Assembly: GCF_008386495.1 (NCBI RefSeq)
Contig: NZ_VTHJ01000014.1
Span: 33,040-97,039, forward strand
DNA: 64,000 nt
Direction: 5' to 3'
Source of the DNA: Streptomyces tailanensis
GTDB taxonomy: Bacteria; Actinomycetota; Actinomycetes; Streptomycetales; Streptomycetaceae
Below the pieces are notes generated by a model, which ran no database searches, was not told the DNA's origin, and was given only the letters and a program-made list of their open reading frames with translations. The position numbers were made by a program, and so were the translations under genes. Positions 42,417-52,072 of the stretch are shown here, piece after piece; the stretch's first letter is position 1; the number at the start of each line of letters is the position of its first letter.

Positions 42417-43688
42417 TCATGAGGTGCCGTCCTTCGTGACCGCCGCTATCGACTCCAGCACCGCCTTGGGGTTGCCGTTCGGCGTCATCGCTCCGCCGAC
42501 GCGTCGGCGGAGCGCGGTGGCGACCTGGGACCAGTTCGTCTCGGCTACGGGGTAGAGCTGGAGGTTCTGGAGGGTGTCGAGGCCGTTCCACAGGGACCGG
42601 TGGTCTTTGTCGGCGCGCATCGCGTCGGCGGCGGGGGTGGTGACGGGGAGGAGTTCGTACTGGGCGGCCTGTTCGATGACGTACTTGTCGCCGTAGAGGA
42701 AGTCGAGGAACTGGCCTATCGCGGCGCGGTGGTCGTCGTTCTTGAAGGCGATGACCCAGTCGGCGGTGCCCATGGTGGGCGTGGTCTCGCCGTCGCGGCT
42801 CGGCAGGGGGACGGAGCCGTAGGGGACGGAGTCGGAGGAGTCGTCGATCTGGCGGATCAGGGAGAGCGGGCCGTTGACCATGGCCGCGTCGCCGGTGAGG
42901 AAGGCCTGGACGGCGGCATCGCGGTTCAGCTCGCCGGGTGCGACCGGGCCGGTGAGGCCCTCGTCGACCAGGTTCTCCTTCAGCCAGGTCAGCGTCTCCA
43001 CATTGGCGGCGGAGGCGATGTCGTAGTTGTTGGTGCTGTCGGTGTAGCCACCGTCGCCGGACAGCAGCCACATCAGTGTCTCGGCCTCGGCCTCCTCCGG
43101 GCCGAGCGGCACGGCGATCGGGTACGTCACGCCCCGCGTCTTCAACTGCCGTGCGGCGACGAGCAGTTCGTCCCAGGTCTTCGGGGGCTCCAGGCCCGCC
43201 TCGGCGAACAGGTCCTTGTTGTAGTACAGCAGCCGGGTGCTCGCGGTGAACGGCAGCCCGTACTGCCGCCGGTCCATCTCGCCGGCGTCCACGAGGCTCG
43301 GTACGAAGGAGGCCTGGACCGGGACCGACAGCAGTTCGTCCGCGCTGTAGAGGAGGCCCTCGGCGGCGTACTCCGAGTAGCCGTCCGTCTGCACGATGTC
43401 GGGCGCCCTGCCCTGTTCGACCAGTTCGGCGACCTTCTCGTCGATCTCGCCGGGGTCGTAGACCTGGACGTCCACGTCGATGTCCGGGTGCTCTGCGGTG
43501 AAGGCCAGGGTGAGTCGGCCCCAGTAGCCCTCGGAGTTCTTGTGGACGTTGTCGCCGTAGTTGGTCGCGACGACGGTCAGGGAGACCGAGCCCGCCTCCG
43601 CGCCCGCGTTCCCACCGCAGCCGGACAGCCCGGCCGCGAGTGCCAGCGCGGCCGTGGCCGCCACCATCATCCGGGCGTTCTGACGCAC
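42417..43688 (-). CDS. Sugar-type extracellular solute-binding lipoprotein, orphan
   Basis: A 423-residue family 1 (MalE-like) solute-binding protein. A lipoprotein signal ends at the lipobox LSGC (Cys about 24). The rest has the typical two-lobe pattern (YGLPFTASTRLLYYNKDLF, TWDELLVAARQL, AMVNGPLSLIRQIDD). No permease or ATPase gene is adjacent, so it must use a complex encoded elsewhere or serve as a sensor. GTG 43688 is the start in frame. The ligand is probably an oligosaccharide. Confidence 0.85.
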   Translation of the reverse strand: MRQNARMMVAATAALALAAGLSGCGGNAGAEAGSVSLTVVATNYGDNVHKNSEGYWGRLTLAFTAEHPDIDVDVQVYDPGEIDEKVAELVEQGRAPDIVQTDGYSEYAAEGLLYSADELLSVPVQASFVPSLVDAGEMDRRQYGLPFTASTRLLYYNKDLFAEAGLEPPKTWDELLVAARQLKTRGVTYPIAVPLGPEEAEAETLMWLLSGDGGYTDSTNNYDIASAANVETLTWLKENLVDEGLTGPVAPGELNRDAAVQAFLTGDAAMVNGPLSLIRQIDDSSDSVPYGSVPLPSRDGETTPTMGTADWVIAFKNDDHRAAIGQFLDFLYGDKYVIEQAAQYELLPVTTPAADAMRADKDHRSLWNGLDTLQNLQLYPVAETNWSQVATALRRRVGGAMTPNGNPKAVLESIAAVTKDGTS

Positions 43689-44101
43689 GGTTCACCACTT
43701 CCAGCCGGACCTGAGACACACGTGAGTACATGGCACATGGGCATACGGGCACGGGCCTCGCACGCATGCACGCACGCGTTCGCGAAGGCTTGATCGTATG
43801 GCGCGCGCTCGCGCGGTACGGGGCCGTGGCGTTGCGTTCTGATTCCAAGGCTGTGTCCGAGGCTGTGACGGGGGTGACCCGCAAGTGGCCTGTGGACAAA
43901 GGGAAGTACGGATTCGACGCCCGCGTCGTTCAGGTCGCGGTGAATCCGAGGTGAACTCCTGGGACTCCAGGCGGGGGCTGCGGGGTGAAGCCCTTACGAG
44001 GTGCTGTCCGTCGCGGCGTTTCGTACAACTTCCGCCCGTGCATTCGTGTCGTAACCCGCACAGACCTCCACTCGAACAGTCTCGCGAAGGGTCGCTTCAC
44101 C
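43689..44101. other. Gap without a gene between the lipoprotein and RTX genes
   Basis: No gene is seen on either strand. It contains the divergent promoters, and a purine-pyrimidine alternating patch CACGCATGCACGCACGCGTT near 43760. Confidence 0.5.
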
Positions 44102-44980
44102 ATGGCTGGACGCAGAACGTTCACCACCGCCGTCGCTCTCACCATCGCGCTTGGCGGTGCCCTGCTGGCCGTGCCTACCGCGCAGGCCGCGCCGGCGGGC
44201 AAGGCCGCGCTCGTGTACGAGAAGGGCGAGCTGTGGTTCAAGGGTGCGCCGGGGCAGGCGAACCGGCTGACGGTCACCGGGAAGGTCGTGCCGGGGGAGT
44301 CGGACTGGGAGGCGTACTACGCCCTCACGTTCGACGACCGGTACGACATCACCCTTGCCGCGGGCGATGCGTGCTCGTACCCCAGGGAGTACGACCACAC
44401 CATCGCCGAGTGCAACGTCCTCATCCCCATGGGCTCCGACGACTCGGACATCTACGACGTCAACCTCGGTGACGGCAACGACACCGCGACCATCGCGAGC
44501 TCCCTCTCCGCGTACGCCTCGATCTACGGAGGCTCCGGCAACGACGTCCTGCTGGGCAGCAACTCCGTCGTGCTCTACGGCGAGAACGGCAACGACCGCA
44601 CGGACGGCGGTGGCGGTGTCTGGTGGGTCGGTGCCTTCGGCGGCCGGGGCCACGACACCATGACCAACTGTGTCTCCCAGTGCCGCGGCGGCGCCGGCAA
44701 CGACAGCCTCACCGGCGGCCCCAGCAGCGAGGACGACGACTCCAACGCCCTCTTCGGCGACTCTGGCAACGACGTCCTGCGCGGCAAGGCAGGCGCCGAC
44801 CTCCTCCGCGGTGGCAAGGGCAACGACAGGATCTACGGCGACCAGGGCGACGACCGGCTGTACGGCGAGGACGGCAACGACCGGCTCTACGGCAACAGCG
44901 GCAACGACACCCTGTACGGGGGCAGGGGCAAGGACTTCCTCTCCGGCGGCCCCGGTCGCAACAAGCTCTACCAGGACTGA
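44102..44980 (+). CDS. Secreted RTX-repeat calcium-binding protein
   Basis: A 292-residue secreted protein. The signal peptide is TFTTAVALTIALGGALLAVP with cleavage near AQA-AP (about 28). From about residue 140 there are roughly ten GGxGxDxLxG-type nonapeptides (GGSGNDVLLG, GGAGNDSLTG, FGDSGNDVLRG, NDRLYGNSG), the calcium-binding beta-roll of RTX proteins. There is no type I secretion gene nearby; the Sec signal peptide suggests another route. ATG 44102 follows AAGGG. Function beyond calcium binding is unknown; it may be a surface or matrix protein. Confidence 0.85.
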   Translation: MAGRRTFTTAVALTIALGGALLAVPTAQAAPAGKAALVYEKGELWFKGAPGQANRLTVTGKVVPGESDWEAYYALTFDDRYDITLAAGDACSYPREYDHTIAECNVLIPMGSDDSDIYDVNLGDGNDTATIASSLSAYASIYGGSGNDVLLGSNSVVLYGENGNDRTDGGGGVWWVGAFGGRGHDTMTNCVSQCRGGAGNDSLTGGPSSEDDDSNALFGDSGNDVLRGKAGADLLRGGKGNDRIYGDQGDDRLYGEDGNDRLYGNSGNDTLYGGRGKDFLSGGPGRNKLYQD

Positions 44981-44985
44981 ATGGA

Positions 44986-45030
44986 AGACGCCCCCAACGG
45001 GCGCCCGTACAGGGCCCGTCGGGGGCGTCT
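44986..45030. terminator. Bidirectional terminator between RTX and aminotransferase genes
   Basis: Arms 44986-45001 (AGACGCCCCCAACGGG) and 45015-45030 (CCCGTCGGGGGCGTCT) pair over 16 bases with one mismatch. Confidence 0.8.
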
Positions 45031-45049
45031 CACACGGCTCCGGCCGATG

Positions 45050-46603
45050 TCACCCCACCTGGTTGTACATCGCCCCCGCCGACGGCCACCCCTGCGGCTC
45101 AGGGACCGGCTCCGGCTCCGTGCGGCCGCGTACCTGGGCCGCGGTGAGCCCCTGGGCGGCGCCCGTGGCGCGGCGGCCCGCGGCGGCTGCGGCGAGGCCG
45201 GGCATGCCGGTCTGGGCGACGGGCTGGAGGCCGGGGGCCGGCATGGAGGCGGCGGCGGGCGCGGGCGCCGGCATCTGGGCCGGTACCGGGGCCGGCTGCA
45301 TCGGAGCCGGGGTGGGTGCCGGGGCCGCGAAGGTCATCGCGGCGGGGGCCGGTGCGGGCATGTTCATCGACTGCGCGGCGAGGCCCGCCATGCCGGCGCC
45401 GTTGGTCTCGCCCATCAGCCTGTCCACGGCCGCCGTACCCGAGCTGTAGCTGGTCCCGGTGCCCAGCTCAGGTACGGCGGCTCCCCTCCTGGACCCGTAG
45501 AGAACCGACTCCAGGCCTGACACCAGGCGACGCACGTCCACCTGGGGCCGGACCACGAGCCGCAGGAAGCGACTGGACGAGCCGACCTTGTTGCCGCACT
45601 CGCGGACCAGGATCCGGTGCTCGGTGAGCAGCCGGTCGCGGACCACGGTGCCCTCGGCGCCGACGGGAAGGCGCACGAAGAGGAAGTTCCCCTGCGACGG
45701 GTAGACCGTCAGACCGGGGAGGGCGGAGAGCTGGCGGGCCATGTCCAGGCGGTCCCGGCGCACCTGGTGCAGGCTCTCCATGTACTCGGCGCCGTGGTTC
45801 TTCAGCATGAACACCACATGCTCGGCGAAGGAGTTGAGATTCCACTTCGGCAGCATCGAGCGGACCTTCCCGGCCAGTGCCGGGTTGGCGACCATGTAGC
45901 CGAAGCGGATGCCGTGCAGACCGAAGTTCTTGCCGAGGCTGCGCAGTACGACGACGTTGGGGCGCATGACCGCGTCCTGGACGGTGCTCGGCTCCTGCTC
46001 GGCGTCGGCGAACTCCAGGAACGACTCGTCGATGACGACCAGGTCCAGGTCGGCCATCGCGTCCATGAACTGCACCAGGGCGTGCCGGTGGATGAAGCCG
46101 CCGTCGGGGTTGTTCGGGTTGCAGATGACGGCGACCCGGGTGCCGCGGGCGCGGATGAACTCGGCGTACTGGGCGAGGTCCAGTGCGAAGCCGCTGGACT
46201 CCTGGAGCGGGTACATGTCGACCCGCTTGCCGGTCTCCATCGGCTGGTCGGTCCAGCGGCCGAAGGTGGGGACGGGGACGGCGAGGGACTCCCGGACCAG
46301 CAAGTGGTCGATCCAGGTGATGAGTTCGGTGGACCCGTTGCCCATCGCCACGCACTGCGGCGGCAGTTGGAGCAGGTTGCACAGCTCGGCGGTGATGGTG
46401 TCGGCGCTGCTGGGGTAGTACGTGATGATGTCCCGCAGCTTGCCCGCCATGTCGTCGAACATGGCGGGCGTGGGGAAGTACGGGTTGCACGGGATGCAGA
46501 AGTCCACCGGACCCACCCCGTCGCCGCCCTCGCGAGTCAGCGACGCCATCGAGGGGCTGTGCGCCGCTGTACTGCGGAACAACGAGGTGACGTTGTCGGC
46601 CAT
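45050..46603 (-). CDS. Histidinol-phosphate-aminotransferase-like enzyme with Pro/Ala tail
   Basis: A 517-residue protein. Residues about 30-385 form a fold-type I PLP aminotransferase: VAVICNPNNPDGGFIHRH (about 175), VVIDESFLEF with the PLP-contacting Asp, and the lysine in VVLRSLGKNFGLHGIRFGYM (about 235). It resembles histidinol-phosphate aminotransferase and threonine-phosphate decarboxylase types. Residues about 385-517 are a disordered tail rich in Pro, Ala and Met (APAPAAMTFAAPAPTPAPMQ). GGAGG supports ATG 46603. The substrate is unknown. It is a single gene bounded by hairpins on both sides. Confidence 0.82.
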   Translation of the reverse strand: MADNVTSLFRSTAAHSPSMASLTREGGDGVGPVDFCIPCNPYFPTPAMFDDMAGKLRDIITYYPSSADTITAELCNLLQLPPQCVAMGNGSTELITWIDHLLVRESLAVPVPTFGRWTDQPMETGKRVDMYPLQESSGFALDLAQYAEFIRARGTRVAVICNPNNPDGGFIHRHALVQFMDAMADLDLVVIDESFLEFADAEQEPSTVQDAVMRPNVVVLRSLGKNFGLHGIRFGYMVANPALAGKVRSMLPKWNLNSFAEHVVFMLKNHGAEYMESLHQVRRDRLDMARQLSALPGLTVYPSQGNFLFVRLPVGAEGTVVRDRLLTEHRILVRECGNKVGSSSRFLRLVVRPQVDVRRLVSGLESVLYGSRRGAAVPELGTGTSYSSGTAAVDRLMGETNGAGMAGLAAQSMNMPAPAPAAMTFAAPAPTPAPMQPAPVPAQMPAPAPAAASMPAPGLQPVAQTGMPGLAAAAAGRRATGAAQGLTAAQVRGRTEPEPVPEPQGWPSAGAMYNQVG

Positions 46604-46654
46604 GGAACCTCCGCTAGGGGGCGGACCCGCTGGGGACGACCGGGTCCGACGACT

Positions 46655-46690
46655 AAGGGCGGCCCGCGCGGGGGAGCACGGGCCGCCCTT
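46655..46690 (-). terminator. Terminator of the galM-ABC operon
   Basis: Arms AAGGGCGGCCCG (46655-46666) and CGGGCCGCCCTT (46679-46690), perfect 12-bp stem, 118 bp past the galM stop on the minus strand. It also lies in the leader of the aminotransferase gene. Confidence 0.75.
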
Positions 46691-46807
46691 ATGTACGGAG
46701 GCTGGGGTGGCGCTGTTCAACGACTGAGAATTTGGTGGGAACTTGTGAGGGACCTGTGAACGCGGTCAATTTCCCACGGCTGTCCTACGCGCTGAGCGGC
46801 CGCGTCC

Positions 46808-47854
46808 TTACGCGCCGAACGAGTGCACCGTCGTCGAACGGTACACCTGACCAGGCCGGAGCGCCGTCGACGGAAACCCCGGCTTGTTCGGCGAGTCCGG
46901 GAAGTGCTGGGTCTCCAGGCACACCGCGTCGCCCCGGCGGTAGGCCCTGCCACTTGTCCCGACGAGCGTGCCGTCCAGGAAGTTCCCGGAGTAGAACTGC
47001 AGCCCCGGCTCGGTCGTCGCCACCGTCAGCACACGCCCGCTCGACAGCTCCCGAAGCACAGCCACCCGCTCCGGCTCCGCCGTCCCGCCCTTGTCCAGCA
47101 CCCAGTTGTGGTCGAACCCCTTGGCGTACAGCAGCTGTTGATCGGCCACCCGGACATCCGCCCCGATCGCCTTGGCCCGCCGGAAGTCGAAGGGCGTGCC
47201 CTCGACCTGGGCCAACTCGCCGGTGGGGATGAGCCCGGAGTCGACGCGGGTGTAGCGGCCGGCGGCGATCTCCAGCTCGTGGTCGTGGACGGACCCGCTG
47301 CCCTCACCCGCGAGGTTCCAGTAGACGTGGTTGGTGAGGTTCACGACCGTGACCTTGTCGGTGGTCGCCTCGTAGTCGATACGCCACTCGCCCCGCGAGG
47401 TGAGCGTGTAGGTGACCTTGACGTCGAGCGTGCCGGGGTAGCCCATCTCCCCGTCGCCGCTCGTGTACGACAGACACAGGCCGACGTCCGAGCCCTTCTC
47501 GAACGGCTCGACCTCCCAGACGACCTTGTCGAAGCCCTGGGCACCGCCGTGCAGGCTGTTGTCGCCGTCGTTGACGGACAACTGATACGTCTCGCCGTCC
47601 AGTACGAACCGGCCCTCGCCGATCCGGTTCCCGTACCGCCCGATCAGCGCCCCGAAGTACGGGCTGGAGGCGACGTACTCCTCGATGGTGTCGAAGCCCA
47701 GCGAGACATTGGCGTACGTGCCCTTCGCGTCCGGGATCTCCAACGACTGCACGATCCCGCCGTACGACAGGACCTTGATCCTCGTCCCGCCGTTCTCCAG
47801 CGACCAGCGGTACACCTCGGTGCCGTCGGCGAGCTTGCCGAAGAGTTCCTTCAC
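46808..47854 (-). CDS. galM: Aldose 1-epimerase (mutarotase)
   Basis: A 348-residue mutarotase. Conserved segments are VTVVNLTNHVYWNLAGEGSG (His of the NHxYWNL motif, about 177), YSGNFLDG with its Asn and Asp, and LETQHFPDSPNKPGFP (catalytic Glu about 315). It interconverts alpha and beta anomers of galactose, glucose or arabinose, feeding a sugar dehydrogenase or kinase. Cytoplasmic, no signal peptide. It is the last gene of the ChvE-type ABC importer operon; a hairpin at 47903 separates it from the permease. Confidence 0.92.
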   Translation of the reverse strand: MKELFGKLADGTEVYRWSLENGGTRIKVLSYGGIVQSLEIPDAKGTYANVSLGFDTIEEYVASSPYFGALIGRYGNRIGEGRFVLDGETYQLSVNDGDNSLHGGAQGFDKVVWEVEPFEKGSDVGLCLSYTSGDGEMGYPGTLDVKVTYTLTSRGEWRIDYEATTDKVTVVNLTNHVYWNLAGEGSGSVHDHELEIAAGRYTRVDSGLIPTGELAQVEGTPFDFRRAKAIGADVRVADQQLLYAKGFDHNWVLDKGGTAEPERVAVLRELSSGRVLTVATTEPGLQFYSGNFLDGTLVGTSGRAYRRGDAVCLETQHFPDSPNKPGFPSTALRPGQVYRSTTVHSFGA

Positions 47855-47902
47855 AGACTGCTCCTCTCACATGAACAACGCGCATGAACAACTCGCATGG
47901 AA

Positions 47903-47932
47903 AAGGGGCCCCGCCGCTCGGCGAGGCCCCTT
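47903..47932 (-). terminator. Intercistronic hairpin between permease and galM
   Basis: Arms AAGGGGCC (47903-47910) and GGCCCCTT (47925-47932) with an inner GCCG/CGGC pair. It probably lowers galM expression relative to the transporter, or is a processing site. Confidence 0.6.
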
Positions 47933-47942
47933 CCAGGTACGG

Positions 47943-49187
47943 TCAGCTGCCGACCTTGCGCTTGTTCCACACGTCGAACCCGACCGCCAGCAGCAGCACC
48001 AGGCCCTTGATGACCTGCTGCCAGTCGGTGCCGATGCCGACCAGGTTCATGCCGTTGTTGAGGACACCGAGGACGAGACCACCGATGATCGCGCCGAGGA
48101 CGGTGCCGACACCGCCGCTCATCGACGCGCCGCCGATGAACGCGGCCGCGATGGCCTCCAGCTCGAAGTTGAGGCCGGCCTTGGGCGAGGCCGCGTTGAA
48201 GCGGGCGGCGAAGACCAGACCCGCCAGGGCCGCGAGCATGCCCATGTTGAGGAAGATCAGGAAGGTGACCTTCTTGTCCTTCACACCGGACAGCTTGGCC
48301 GCGGGCAGGTTGCCGCCGATGGCGTAGATGTGGCGGCCGATGATCGCGTTGCGCATCACGTAGCCGAAGCCGACGACCAGCGCGCCGAGGATCAGCAGGA
48401 CGATCGGGGTGCCCTTGTAGCTGGCGAGCAGCATGGTGACGGTGAGCAGGGCGGCGGAGATCGCGACGAGCTTGAGGATGAACAGGTTCATCGGGGGCAC
48501 GTCGAGCGCGAACTCCTGCTGCCGGCGCCGGTCGCGGAACTCCTGGATCACCACGAACGCGATGAGGGCGAAGCCCAGCAGCAGTGTCAGGTTGTGGTAG
48601 TTGGTCTCCGGGCCGACCTCGGGGAGGAAGCCGTTGGCGACCTTCTGCAGGCCCTCCGGGAACGGGCCGAGGGTCTGGCCCTCCAGGAAGATCTCGGTGA
48701 GACCGCGGAAGACCAGCATGCCCGCCAGGGTCACGATGAACGACGGTATGCCGAGATACGCGATGAAGAACCCTTGTGCGGCACCCGCGGCGGCGCCCAC
48801 GGCCAGACACAGCAGCACGGCGAGCGGCCACGGTATGTCGTTGTTGACCATGAAGACGGCGGCTATCGAGCCGACGAACGCCGTCAGTGAGCCGACCGAC
48901 AGGTCGATGTGGCCCGCGATGATGACCAGCATCATGCCGATCGCGAGGATCAGGATGTAGCTGTTCTGCAGCACCAGGTTGGAGACGTTGCGCGGCAGCA
49001 GCAGGTCGCCGTTGGTCCATACGGCGAACAGCGCCACGATCAGGCCGAGGGCGATCAGCATGCCGTACTGCCGCATGTTGCGGCGCATGCCGTCCAGCAC
49101 CAGCTGGAGCAGGCCGCCGCCCGCCGCCGTTCCGCTCTTGCCGGGCGGCGCGGGGGCCGGGCTCTTGGCGGTCACATCCGTGCTCAT
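47943..49187 (-). CDS. Sugar ABC transporter permease (XylH/GguB type)
   Basis: A 414-residue permease with about ten membrane helices ([40 protein letters not shown]). [20 protein letters not shown] is a signature of the ribose/xylose (carbohydrate uptake transporter 2) permeases, and [20 protein letters not shown] the second. It forms the membrane channel with the ATPase encoded just upstream (overlap 49184-49187). The substrate is probably arabinose, xylose or galactose, as for ChvE-GguAB. Confidence 0.9.
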   Translation of the reverse strand: MSTDVTAKSPAPAPPGKSGTAAGGGLLQLVLDGMRRNMRQYGMLIALGLIVALFAVWTNGDLLLPRNVSNLVLQNSYILILAIGMMLVIIAGHIDLSVGSLTAFVGSIAAVFMVNNDIPWPLAVLLCLAVGAAAGAAQGFFIAYLGIPSFIVTLAGMLVFRGLTEIFLEGQTLGPFPEGLQKVANGFLPEVGPETNYHNLTLLLGFALIAFVVIQEFRDRRRQQEFALDVPPMNLFILKLVAISAALLTVTMLLASYKGTPIVLLILGALVVGFGYVMRNAIIGRHIYAIGGNLPAAKLSGVKDKKVTFLIFLNMGMLAALAGLVFAARFNAASPKAGLNFELEAIAAAFIGGASMSGGVGTVLGAIIGGLVLGVLNNGMNLVGIGTDWQQVIKGLVLLLAVGFDVWNKRKVGS

Positions 49188-50734
49188 CGGGTTACCTCTT
49201 TGTCCTTCGTCATCTGACGCATCAGCGATTCCTGCGTGGCCTCGGCACGCGGGAACTCACCCGTCAGCCGCCCTGCGGCCATCGTGTAGATGCGGTCGCA
49301 CATCCCGAGCAGTTCCGGCAGCTCGGAGGAGATGAAGACGACCGCTTTGCCCTCGGCCGCCAGCTTGTCGATGACCGTGTAGATCTCGTACTTGGCACCG
49401 ACGTCGATACCGCGCGTCGGCTCGTCCAGGATCAGCACATCGGGACCCGCGAAGATCCACTTGCTGAGGACGACCTTCTGCTGGTTGCCGCCGGACAGCT
49501 TGCCCACCGGCTCGAAGACGGTCGGCGCCTTGATGTTCATGGACTTGCGGAAGCCCTCGGCGACCTTCCGCTCCTCGTGCTCGTCGACGACACCGCCCTT
49601 GGCGACCTTGCCCAGCGCACTGAGCGAGATGTTCCGGTTGATGGTGTCGATGAGATTGAGGCCGTAGTGCTTGCGGTCCTCGGTGACGTAGGCGATGCCG
49701 TTCTTGACCGCCTCGGGGACGGTCCGGGTACGGATCTCCTCGCCGTCCTTGAGGACCGTGCCGCCCGCGTACCGGCCGTAGGTCCGGCCGAAGACGCTCA
49801 TCGCGAGTTCGGTGCGGCCGGCGCCCATGAGGCCGGCGATACCGACGATCTCGCCGCGCCGTACCTGGATCGAGACGTTGTCGACGACCTTGCGCTGCTG
49901 GTCGATCGGGTGGTGCACGGTCCAGTCGCGGATCTCCAGGGCCGGCGCCGCGCCCTTCTCGGGCTCGTGCGGGGTGCGCTCCGGGAAACGGTGTTCCAGG
50001 TCGCGGCCGACCATGCCGCTGATGATCCGGTCCTCGGTGGTCTCCGGGGCCTTCACATCGAGGGTCTCGATGGTCTGGCCGTCCCGGATGATCGTCACCG
50101 AGTCGGCGACCTTGCGGATCTCGTTCAGCTTGTGGGAGATGATGATCGAGGTGATGCCCTGCTTCTTCAACTCCAGGATCAGATCCAGGAGTTTGCCGCT
50201 GTCCTCGTCGTTCAGGGCGGCGGTCGGCTCATCCAGGATCAGCAGCTTCACCTTCTTCGACAGCGCCTTGGCGATCTCGACGAGCTGCTGCTTGCCCACG
50301 CCGATGTCGGCGACGCGGGTGTCCGGGTGGTCGGAGAGGCCGACCCGGCGCAGCAGCTCGGTGGCGTGCCGCAGGGTCTCGCGCCAGTCGATGAACCCGC
50401 CCTTGGCGTGTTCGTTGCCGAGGAAGATGTTCTCCGCGAGGGAGAGGAACGGCGACAGCGCCAGCTCCTGGTGGATGATGACGATGCCGTGCTGCTCGCT
50501 CGCGCGGATGTCCTTGAACTCGCAGACTTCGCCCTCGAAGAGGATGTCCCCCTCGTAGGTGCCGTGCGGGTGGACGCCGGAGAGGACCTTCATCAAGGTC
50601 GACTTACCGGCGCCGTTCTCCCCGCAGATGGCATGGACCTCGCCCTGCTGGACGGTCAGTGTGACGTCCGACAGCGCTTTGACGCCGGGAAAGGTCTTGA
50701 CGATCGAGCGCATTTCCAGGACGGGTCCCGCCAT
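49184..50734 (-). CDS. Sugar ABC transporter ATP-binding protein (GguA/XylG type)
   Basis: A 516-residue tandem ATPase of the CUT2 family. The first domain has Walker [11 protein letters not shown] (about 36-45). The second has the degenerate [13 protein letters not shown] and the signature [14 protein letters not shown], followed by Walker [13 protein letters not shown] (about 424). ATG 50734 is chosen because GGAAGG precedes it. It overlaps the permease by four bases and follows the binding-protein gene by 43 bp. It energises uptake of a pentose or hexose. Confidence 0.92.
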   Translation of the reverse strand: MAGPVLEMRSIVKTFPGVKALSDVTLTVQQGEVHAICGENGAGKSTLMKVLSGVHPHGTYEGDILFEGEVCEFKDIRASEQHGIVIIHQELALSPFLSLAENIFLGNEHAKGGFIDWRETLRHATELLRRVGLSDHPDTRVADIGVGKQQLVEIAKALSKKVKLLILDEPTAALNDEDSGKLLDLILELKKQGITSIIISHKLNEIRKVADSVTIIRDGQTIETLDVKAPETTEDRIISGMVGRDLEHRFPERTPHEPEKGAAPALEIRDWTVHHPIDQQRKVVDNVSIQVRRGEIVGIAGLMGAGRTELAMSVFGRTYGRYAGGTVLKDGEEIRTRTVPEAVKNGIAYVTEDRKHYGLNLIDTINRNISLSALGKVAKGGVVDEHEERKVAEGFRKSMNIKAPTVFEPVGKLSGGNQQKVVLSKWIFAGPDVLILDEPTRGIDVGAKYEIYTVIDKLAAEGKAVVFISSELPELLGMCDRIYTMAAGRLTGEFPRAEATQESLMRQMTKDKEVTR

Positions 50735-50777
50735 GGTCGTGCCTTCCAATCAGTGGTGGGTCGGGGATTCCGCCTGG

Positions 50778-51890
50778 TTACTTCAGGTCGCTCTCGTTGA
50801 TGTAGCCGGAGTCGACGACCGTCTCCTTGTAGTTGGCCTTGTCGACGCTGACCGGCTCCAGCAGGTACGCCGGAACGACCTTGGACCCGTTGTCGTAGGT
50901 CTCGGTGTCGTTGGTCTCGGGCTTCTTGCCGTTCAGCAGCGCGTCGACCATGTTCGAGGCGACCTTGGCGAGCTCACGGGTGTCCTTGTAGACGGTCATC
51001 GACTGCTCGTCGGCGATGATCGACTTCACCGAGGCGACCTCGGCGTCCTGGCCGGTGACGATCGGCAGCGGCTTGCTCTTGGAGCCGTAGTCGTCCGACT
51101 TCAGCGCCGAGAGGATGCCGATGGAGATGCCGTCGTACGGGGAGAGGACCGCGTCGACCCGCTCGCTCTTGTACGCCGAGGTCAGGATGTCGTCCATGCG
51201 CTTCTGGGCGGTGCCGCCGTCCCAGCGCAGGGTGGTGACCTGGGTCAGCTCGGTCTGCTTGGACCCCACGACGAGCTGCTTCTTGTCGATGTACGGCTGC
51301 AGGACGTTCATCGCGCCCTGGAAGAAGTAGCGCGTGTTGTTGTCGTCGTTGGAGCCGGCGAAGAGCTCGATGTTGAACGGGCCCTTCTTGGAGCCGTCCT
51401 TCAGGCCGAGCTTCTCGACGATGTAGTTGCCCTGGAGCTCGCCGACCTTCTCGTTGTCGAAGGACGCGTAGTAGTCGACGTTCTCCGTGCCGAGGATCAG
51501 GCGGTCGTAGGAGATGACCGGGATGTTCGCGTCCTTGGCCTGCTGGAGGACGTTGTTCATCGACTTGTTGTCGATGGCCGCCACGATCAGCGCCTTGACG
51601 CCCTGCGTGATCAGGTTCTCGATCTGCGAGACCTGCTGGTCCGGGTCGTCCTCGCCGTAGACCAGCTGGGTCTTGTAGCCCTTGGACTCCAGGTCCGCGA
51701 CGACGTTCTTGCCGTCGGCGATCCAGCGCTCGGAGGACTTCGTCGGCATCGCGATACCGATCGTGCCGCCCTTCGCGCTGCCCGTCTCCTCGGCGCTGCC
51801 ACCCTCGGAGCTCTGGCCACAGGCGGAGAGCGTCAGGGCGAGGACGGCGGAGGTGGCTATACCGGAGAGTGCGGCTCTGCGAATTCGCAT
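50778..51890 (-). CDS. ChvE-like sugar-binding lipoprotein
   Basis: A 370-residue type 1 periplasmic-binding-fold protein. The lipobox LSAC (Cys 24) anchors it outside the membrane. [40 protein letters not shown] and [16 protein letters not shown] segments match ChvE, the multiple sugar-binding protein (arabinose, galactose, glucose). AAGGAAG supports ATG 51890; ATG 51896 is close by. First gene of the importer operon. Two 20-bp direct repeats lie in its upstream region (52022-52072). Confidence 0.9.
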   Translation of the reverse strand: MRIRRAALSGIATSAVLALTLSACGQSSEGGSAEETGSAKGGTIGIAMPTKSSERWIADGKNVVADLESKGYKTQLVYGEDDPDQQVSQIENLITQGVKALIVAAIDNKSMNNVLQQAKDANIPVISYDRLILGTENVDYYASFDNEKVGELQGNYIVEKLGLKDGSKKGPFNIELFAGSNDDNNTRYFFQGAMNVLQPYIDKKQLVVGSKQTELTQVTTLRWDGGTAQKRMDDILTSAYKSERVDAVLSPYDGISIGILSALKSDDYGSKSKPLPIVTGQDAEVASVKSIIADEQSMTVYKDTRELAKVASNMVDALLNGKKPETNDTETYDNGSKVVPAYLLEPVSVDKANYKETVVDSGYINESDLK

Positions 51891-52021
51891 GATCATCTTC
51901 CTTGATGTGTGAGGCAGGATCGGTCGTGCGGTACGGGCGCCCTGTAGGCAGTGCGAGGGAGAGACCGAGACAAGAGATGTGGGGGATTCTGTGTGACTGC
52001 GTCTTCTTTTGTGAAGGCAGT

Positions 52022-52072
52022 TGTCCAGTTCGTTATGCGGGCGTAAACCTGGTGTCCGGTTCGTTATGCGGG
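52022..52072. repeat. Two 20-bp direct repeats at the end of the TIM-barrel gene
   Basis: TGTCCAGTTCGTTATGCGGG (52022-52041) and a copy with one change (52053-52072). The second copy contains the stop codon of the minus-strand gene ending at 52064, so the pair looks like a duplicated gene end. It also lies upstream of the ChvE-like gene, so a regulatory role is possible. Confidence 0.6.

Noticed and set aside
43755..43790. Alternating purine-pyrimidine patch (possible Z-DNA)
   Set aside because: Short, and expected by chance in such GC-rich DNA; no supporting structure.
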